Shown in pieces: positions 4,701 through 7,464 of a stretch of DNA of 7,464 bases. This DNA is from Methanosarcinales archaeon (GTDB taxonomy: Archaea; Halobacteriota; Methanosarcinia; Methanosarcinales; Methanosarcinaceae). The notes beneath the pieces were generated by a model that made no database searches, had not been told where the DNA came from, and saw nothing but the letters and a program-made list of their open reading frames with translations. Position 1 is the stretch's first letter, and each line of letters starts with the position of its first letter. Both the position numbers and the translations under genes were made by a program. The stretch spans positions 1-7,464 of the forward strand of contig JAAXQB010000254.1 in the NCBI GenBank assembly GCA_012329085.1, read 5' to 3'.

Positions 4701-7464
4701 CTACATCTCAGGTAACGATTACCGAACCAACCACAATTACAACTGCTGGAACAACAGGAACAAATCCAACTACAGCAGGAGGAAGTGATGGTTCTATTGA
4801 TTTAGTAGTATCAGGTGGAACACCAGGTTATACTTTTTTATGGAGTAATGGAGCGATGACTGAAGATATATCAGGACTAAGTGCTGGGTGCTATACTGTA
4901 ACCATTACAGATGCAAATAATTGTACCGCAATTGCTGAAACTTGCTTAACAGATCCTCTAATTTCTACTTTAGTGGTAACCGTCACAACAACCGATAATG
5001 GTTGTATGGGAAATAATATGGGGACAGCAACAGCCAACCCATCAGGTGGAACTCCTCCTTATACTTATATGTGGACGACTTCTACAGGTTTTCCATTAGG
5101 TACAGACCAAACTATAATGGGGTTGACAAATGGAACATACTTCGTAACCGTAACCGATGCCAATGGTGTTCAAGAAATGGGTACAGGAGAGGTAACAGGA
5201 AGTGGAGGAGTAGGTTCATCTGCTACGGCTGTAAATATTACCTGTAATGGAGACAATAATGGTTCTGCAATGGCAAATGGAATAGGTGGTGCGCCAGGGT
5301 TAACAGGTTATCAATATAATTGGAGCAATGGAGCTACGACTCAAACTATTTCAAATCTTACAGCAGGAACTTATACTGTTACCGTAACCGATCAGACAGG
5401 ATGTACTTCTACATCTGAGGTAACGATTACCGAACCAACCACAATTACAACTGCTGGAACAACAGGAACAAATCCAACTACAGCAGGAGGAAATGATGGT
5501 TCTATTGATTTAGTCGTGTCAGGAGGAACTCCTGGATATACTTTTTTATGGAGTAATGGAGCGACGACCGAAGATATTTCAGGATTAAGTGCAGGGTGTT
5601 ATACCGTAACCATTACGGATGCAAATAGCTGTACCGCAATTTCAGAAACATGTATCATTGATCCTCCAATGTTTGCCATAACCGTAACTGCTATGGCTGA
5701 TGGATGTGCAGCAAATGACGATGGAATGGCTACCGCAACAGTTTCAGGAGGAACACCCATTTTTCATTATGAATGGAAAGATGCACAAGGAAATCCAGTA
5801 GGCGGAGATAACCAAACCGTAGCAGGGTTGTCCGCAGGAATGTATTTTGTAACAGTTACAGATGCCAATAACTTGACGGCTACAGAATCTATACAAGTCG
5901 TAGCAATGCCTGGCCCAGACGCTAATGCGACTGCCGAAAAAGTGACTTGTAATAGTTTTGCAGATGGAGAAGTAAGTGCTGTACCTACAGGAGGACTCAC
6001 TCCATATTCATATGCTTGGTCAGATGGAACGACTATGATTGGAATGACTAATGTGATTTCAAATCTTTCTGTTGGAGCTTATACGGTAACCGTGACAGAT
6101 GCAATGGGATGCACCGATATTGCAGAGGTTGCCATTACGGAAGATGACCCCATAGGTGTTAACCAACTTATCACACCTTTGGATTGCAATGGAGGAAATA
6201 ATGCTGCGATTACTATAACTGCAAGCGGAGGAACACCTGACTATTCCTACGAATGGAACACCAGTTCAACAGCTGATAACCTTTCAGGATTAGAAGCAGG
6301 AGTATTTACGGTAACAGTTACTGACCAAAACGGATGTTTTGAAGTTCAGGAAATAATGATTAGTGCGCCGCCAGCAATGTCGCTTTCTTTGGATGATAAT
6401 AGTACCACTTGTGATGAGGCTATCTTGTTAAATGCAGTAGTAAATTCAGGAGCAAATGTTTCTTGGTATGAAGACTTGAATGGAGCAACTATCGGAACGG
6501 GTGCTACCCTAAATTACAACCTTTCTTCTGGCGAAAATATGCTTTATGCAGTAGCAGAACTGAATGGTTGCCAAGTTGTAGATTCTGTGATGATTACTCA
6601 GCAAGGAGTGGATGTGAGTGTTGTTCCTGCGATGGCAATATGTCAAGGTTCAATTGCTCAATTAAGTGCAACCAACAATAATCCAAGTGATGTCCTTACT
6701 TATGAATGGACTCCAGTCAATATTTTTACAGCAGGAGTAAATACCAGCACCCCTACTTTGAATACTTCAGCAACAGGAATTACAGAAGTATATTTGGCTA
6801 CAGAAAACCAATATGGATGTACCCAAATAGACACTATAAATATAACAGTACAAGACACTACTGCTAACTTTATCGAAACACAACAATGTACAGATTTGTT
6901 GGTAAATTTTGCAAACACAAATCCAAATGGACCAACAGAATACATTTGGAACTTTGGTGATGGTTCTACACCAATGTTGGCAACAGCACCTTCGCATCTT
7001 TACCCAAGTTCAGGAACTTATACGATTATGATGATTTTGCCATCAGGAATGAATAATGCAGAATGTTTACCTGATACTATTTCAAAAGAAATCCAAGTAG
7101 CAGATGCGCCAATTTTCAATACAGACTTCACACTAGATTATGACCCTTGTACAGATGATAGCACAACACTTGTCTTTACAGATGTTTCTACCAATGTCCT
7201 TTGGGATGTAGTCGCTTGGGATTGGGAAATATCTAATGGAACAATATCAAATAACCAAGAAGATTCCACCGTAATTACTCAAAGTGGAACTTATACAGCA
7301 AGTCTTGTAATCTATGCAGAAGATGGTTGTGTGGATTCATTGACCAAAGAATTTGATATTAATGTTTTGACATTAAATATTCAAGATACAATTATTGCTT
7401 GTAGTGGAGAAGAGGACATTGCATTGAACCCATTTGGGAATCCTGACTACCAATATAACTGGTC
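1712..7464 (+). CDS. Giant SprB-repeat surface adhesin (3' end outside window)
   Basis: The frame opens at ATG 1712 and stays open to the right edge: 1917 full codons with no stop. An in-frame TAA at 1688-1690 makes this the first possible ATG. No Shine-Dalgarno sequence precedes it, which is usual in Bacteroidota. Residues 1-21 are a signal peptide. Residues 22-1554 are 20 SprB-type domains with the core pattern GG..PYtY.WSNG.TT..I..L.AG.YtVTVTD.NGC. After these come an Ig-like domain (about 1555-1631), a second Ig/PKD-like domain (1632-1714), a PKD domain with WNFGDGS (1715-1798), a PKD-like domain (1799-1884), and the start of another domain. SprB of Flavobacterium johnsoniae is a mobile gliding adhesin exported by type IX secretion, and this protein probably has the same export route and a surface adhesion role. 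The C-terminal sorting domain expected of such proteins is not in the window. The mature chain is very Thr/Gly/Asn-rich and nearly free of Lys and Arg. It is SprB-like by repeat family; orthology to SprB is not shown. Confidence 0.93.
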   Translation, partial: MKKILLLNIFAFISWSIQLSAQCSVVVSNVTEETCVNSSDASATATGVGSGQSTYLWSNGQTSATATNLTTGTYTVIATDANGCTSTATATVTLNPEGVWLMISSTPVTCNGGNDGTAHVSVMTGVAPFIYQWDDPAGTTTADPVNLTAGQYRVTVTDVNGCSNYIPIVVEEPTAIVILANSSNETCFGDANGSASITTSGGTGQKTYSWSTGATTSSIGNLSAGNYGVTATDENGCTSFTTITVSLTNPQITLTGTSTSTTCNGGNNGTASVTVNSGNGPFTYLWSDGQTTANATGLTDGNYIVTVTGANGCATSTTIMVTEPTQITTSITPTHITCFGNNNGIATATSNGGTGQVTYAWSNGGTGGIISNLAAGTYSVTATDANGCTQITTTTITEPTPLTATSTGTNVTTVGANDGTATANPSGGTAPYTYLWSNGATTQTISNLAAGTYTVTITDANGCTTTTTVIINQPIILITTSTPATCGSANDGTAMVSASGGVPSYSYLWSDGQTTATATGLAAGIHSVTVTDANGNTSTTSVVVTEISNVIATASSSNETCVGSADGHVSVSTSGGVGQMTFLWSNGATTSTVNNLSVGTYTVTVTDQNGCTASASTTIELSPEGIWVDVTTTPVLCFGENSGNLSTSVTTGVPPYSYAWSNGATTPNLSNLIAGTYTVSVTDANGCVGIFTTEITQPTQITGTITSTNVNCGATDGTASVMINGGTPGYTYSWSNGATTQNISGLAAGTYTVTATDTKGCMFTTSTVVNDNNTLLVTSATPTNPTTAGGTDGTINIEISGGTTPYTYLWSNGSTTQDISGLSAGCYTVTISDANGCSISSTTCLTDPSMLTVVVTTTDNGCMGNNMGTVTAIANDGTSPYTYMWTTSTGFPLGTTQTITGLTNGTYLVTVTDTNGVQGMGSGEVTGSGGVGSSATSVNITCNGDSNGSAMANGIGGAPGLTGYQYNWSNGAITQNISNLPAGTYTVTVTDQTGCTSTSQVTITEPTTITTAGTTGTNPTTAGGSDGSIDLVVSGGTPGYTFLWSNGAMTEDISGLSAGCYTVTITDANNCTAIAETCLTDPLISTLVVTVTTTDNGCMGNNMGTATANPSGGTPPYTYMWTTSTGFPLGTDQTIMGLTNGTYFVTVTDANGVQEMGTGEVTGSGGVGSSATAVNITCNGDNNGSAMANGIGGAPGLTGYQYNWSNGATTQTISNLTAGTYTVTVTDQTGCTSTSEVTITEPTTITTAGTTGTNPTTAGGNDGSIDLVVSGGTPGYTFLWSNGATTEDISGLSAGCYTVTITDANSCTAISETCIIDPPMFAITVTAMADGCAANDDGMATATVSGGTPIFHYEWKDAQGNPVGGDNQTVAGLSAGMYFVTVTDANNLTATESIQVVAMPGPDANATAEKVTCNSFADGEVSAVPTGGLTPYSYAWSDGTTMIGMTNVISNLSVGAYTVTVTDAMGCTDIAEVAITEDDPIGVNQLITPLDCNGGNNAAITITASGGTPDYSYEWNTSSTADNLSGLEAGVFTVTVTDQNGCFEVQEIMISAPPAMSLSLDDNSTTCDEAILLNAVVNSGANVSWYEDLNGATIGTGATLNYNLSSGENMLYAVAELNGCQVVDSVMITQQGVDVSVVPAMAICQGSIAQLSATNNNPSDVLTYEWTPVNIFTAGVNTSTPTLNTSATGITEVYLATENQYGCTQIDTINITVQDTTANFIETQQCTDLLVNFANTNPNGPTEYIWNFGDGSTPMLATAPSHLYPSSGTYTIMMILPSGMNNAECLPDTISKEIQVADAPIFNTDFTLDYDPCTDDSTTLVFTDVSTNVLWDVVAWDWEISNGTISNNQEDSTVITQSGTYTASLVIYAEDGCVDSLTKEFDINVLTLNIQDTIIACSGEEDIALNPFGNPDYQYNW
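1775..2230 (+). repeat. Two-domain block (units 1-2), paralogous to units 8-9
   Basis: Units 1-2 resemble units 8-9 (3353-3805) more than their neighbours. Both first domains have a (T/N)ETCV start. Both pairs are joined by a linker of the form (N/S)PEG(V/I)W, and both second domains have a (V/T)TGV.P core in place of the usual GG(T)P. The core Trp codons of the two blocks are offset by exactly 527 residues in both domains. DNA identity is low, so this is an old duplication. Confidence 0.6.
3353..3805 (+). repeat. Two-domain block (units 8-9), paralogous to units 1-2
   Basis: This is the second copy of the block described at 1775-2230, with the diagnostic SPEGIW linker and TTGVPPY core. It stands seven domains downstream of the first copy, which suggests that part of the array grew by duplication of a multi-domain segment and not only by single-domain steps. 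Confidence 0.6.
4274..4981 (+). repeat. Higher-order tandem repeat, copy 1 (units 12-14, 708 bp)
   Basis: This three-domain block is followed directly by a second copy at a constant 708-bp offset. The domain order is a variant with WTTSTGFPLGT and no final Cys (unit 12), a domain with GAPGLTGYQYNW (unit 13), and a domain with TNPTTAGG and AGCYTV (unit 14). Exact matches to copy 2 include 4562-4626 (65 bp) and 4710-4784 (75 bp). Unit 11 just upstream is an older relative of unit 14, so the three-domain pattern probably extends further left in decayed form. Confidence 0.9.
4982..5689 (+). repeat. Higher-order tandem repeat, copy 2 (units 15-17, 708 bp)
   Basis: This is the second copy of the 708-bp block, with exact matches at 5270-5334 and 5418-5492. 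Over units 13-14 against 16-17 I count about ten amino-acid differences in roughly 150 residues, so this part is young or kept similar by gene conversion. The first domain of each copy is more diverged. Units 18-19 downstream continue the same order in a much more diverged form: unit 18 keeps the missing final Cys and the W......P.G spacing of units 12 and 15. Confidence 0.9.
6374..6604 (+). other. Ig-like domain after the SprB array
   Basis: Residues 1555-1631 of the adhesin break the SprB pattern. They show VSWYEDLNGATIGTGATL followed by YAVAELNGC, which matches the WY....G..IGTG and Y.V.....GC layout of Ig-like domains common near the C-termini of Bacteroidota gliding and type IX proteins. 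Two Cys, in TTC and NGC, probably bracket the domain. Confidence 0.6.
6605..6853 (+). other. Second Ig/PKD-like domain
   Basis: Residues 1632-1714 begin with ICQGS..QL.A, continue with TYEWTPV, and end with GCTQIDTINITV. This C.G....L.A / Y.W.P / GC...D...I.V layout is typical of the Ig/PKD-like modules that precede the C-terminal sorting domain in large Bacteroidota surface proteins. The exact family cannot be fixed by eye. Confidence 0.55.
6854..7105 (+). other. PKD domain
   Basis: Residues 1715-1798 contain YIWNFGDGSTP and, about 20 residues later, HLYPSSGTYTI. This is the W.FGDG...... H.Y...G.Y.V signature of PKD domains, which are beta-sandwich modules found as spacers or binding modules in secreted adhesins and enzymes. 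Confidence 0.85.
7106..7363 (+). other. PKD-like domain
   Basis: Residues 1799-1884 show VFTDVS early, AWDWEISNGT in place of W.FGDG, then QSGTYTASLVIYAEDGC. The layout is that of a PKD domain with a degenerate central motif. The frame then runs on into the start of another module (IACSGEEDIAL, then YQYNW at the window edge). Confidence 0.6.

Larger units (their letters stand above)
1775..6373 (+). repeat. Array of 20 SprB-type domains
   Basis: Twenty consecutive domains were counted by their core Trp codon, at 1880, 2108, 2339, 2567, 2792, 3017, 3236, 3461, 3689, 3911, 4139, 4364, 4613, 4841, 5072, 5321, 5549, 5774, 6017 and 6254. Spacing is 73-83 residues, mostly 75-77. A typical unit has (T)C.G..DG.A near its start, then GG..PY.Y.WSNG.TT, then the L.AG.Y.VTVTD.NGC hairpin. 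Units 12, 15 and 18 are a variant that has lost the final Cys (NGV or NNL). Units 6, 11, 14 and 17 lack the first Cys. The array probably forms a long rod that holds the distal domains away from the cell surface; the rod role is inferred from domain repetition. Confidence 0.93.

Noticed and set aside
4274..5689. Regularly spaced repeats that might suggest a CRISPR array
   Set aside because: The period is 708 bp with a continuous open frame across repeat and spacer. The repeats are protein domains.

Overview
The window looks like AT-rich DNA from a member of the Bacteroidota, probably a gliding or surface-active marine-type lineage. I cannot place it at family level. The evidence is the protein content: a PD40/OmpA-type envelope protein with the GFASP variant seen in this phylum, followed by a giant SprB-repeat adhesin. 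A possible Bacteroidota -7 promoter element (TAnnTTTG) lies between them, and the adhesin start has no Shine-Dalgarno sequence.

Layout. Positions 1-1587 (+) hold the 3' part of an OmpA-family envelope protein: PD40 beta-propeller repeats, two tandem beta-sandwich modules, and a C-terminal OmpA-like domain. Positions 1588-1711 are a short intergenic gap with a possible promoter element and a 20-bp imperfect palindrome. From 1712 to the right edge (+) a single uninterrupted reading frame encodes at least 1917 residues, and its stop lies outside the window. It has a signal peptide, then 20 consecutive SprB-type domains of about 75-83 residues each (1775-6373), then Ig-like and PKD-like domains (6374 to the edge). 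I translated this frame codon by codon and found no stop or frameshift.

How the genes relate. In Bacteroidota, giant adhesins of this kind are typically exported by the type IX secretion system and are often encoded next to PorP/SprF-like and PD40/OmpA-like genes (sprB-sprF type cassettes). The natural reading is that the upstream OmpA gene closes one such cassette, or is the partner of this adhesin, and that the adhesin opens the next. Its C-terminal sorting domain and any PorP/SprF gene would lie to the right, outside the window. This is inference.

The most interesting material is inside the adhesin. There is a three-domain higher-order tandem repeat of 708 bp with exact stretches of 65 and 75 bp. 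In all four places where one domain lacks its N-terminal cysteine, the next domain lacks its C-terminal one. Basic residues are almost absent (six Lys and one Arg in about 1900 mature residues). D-S/T-hydrophobic O-glycosylation-type motifs are confined to the region after the repeat array. No RNA genes, insertion sequences or CRISPR arrays were seen.
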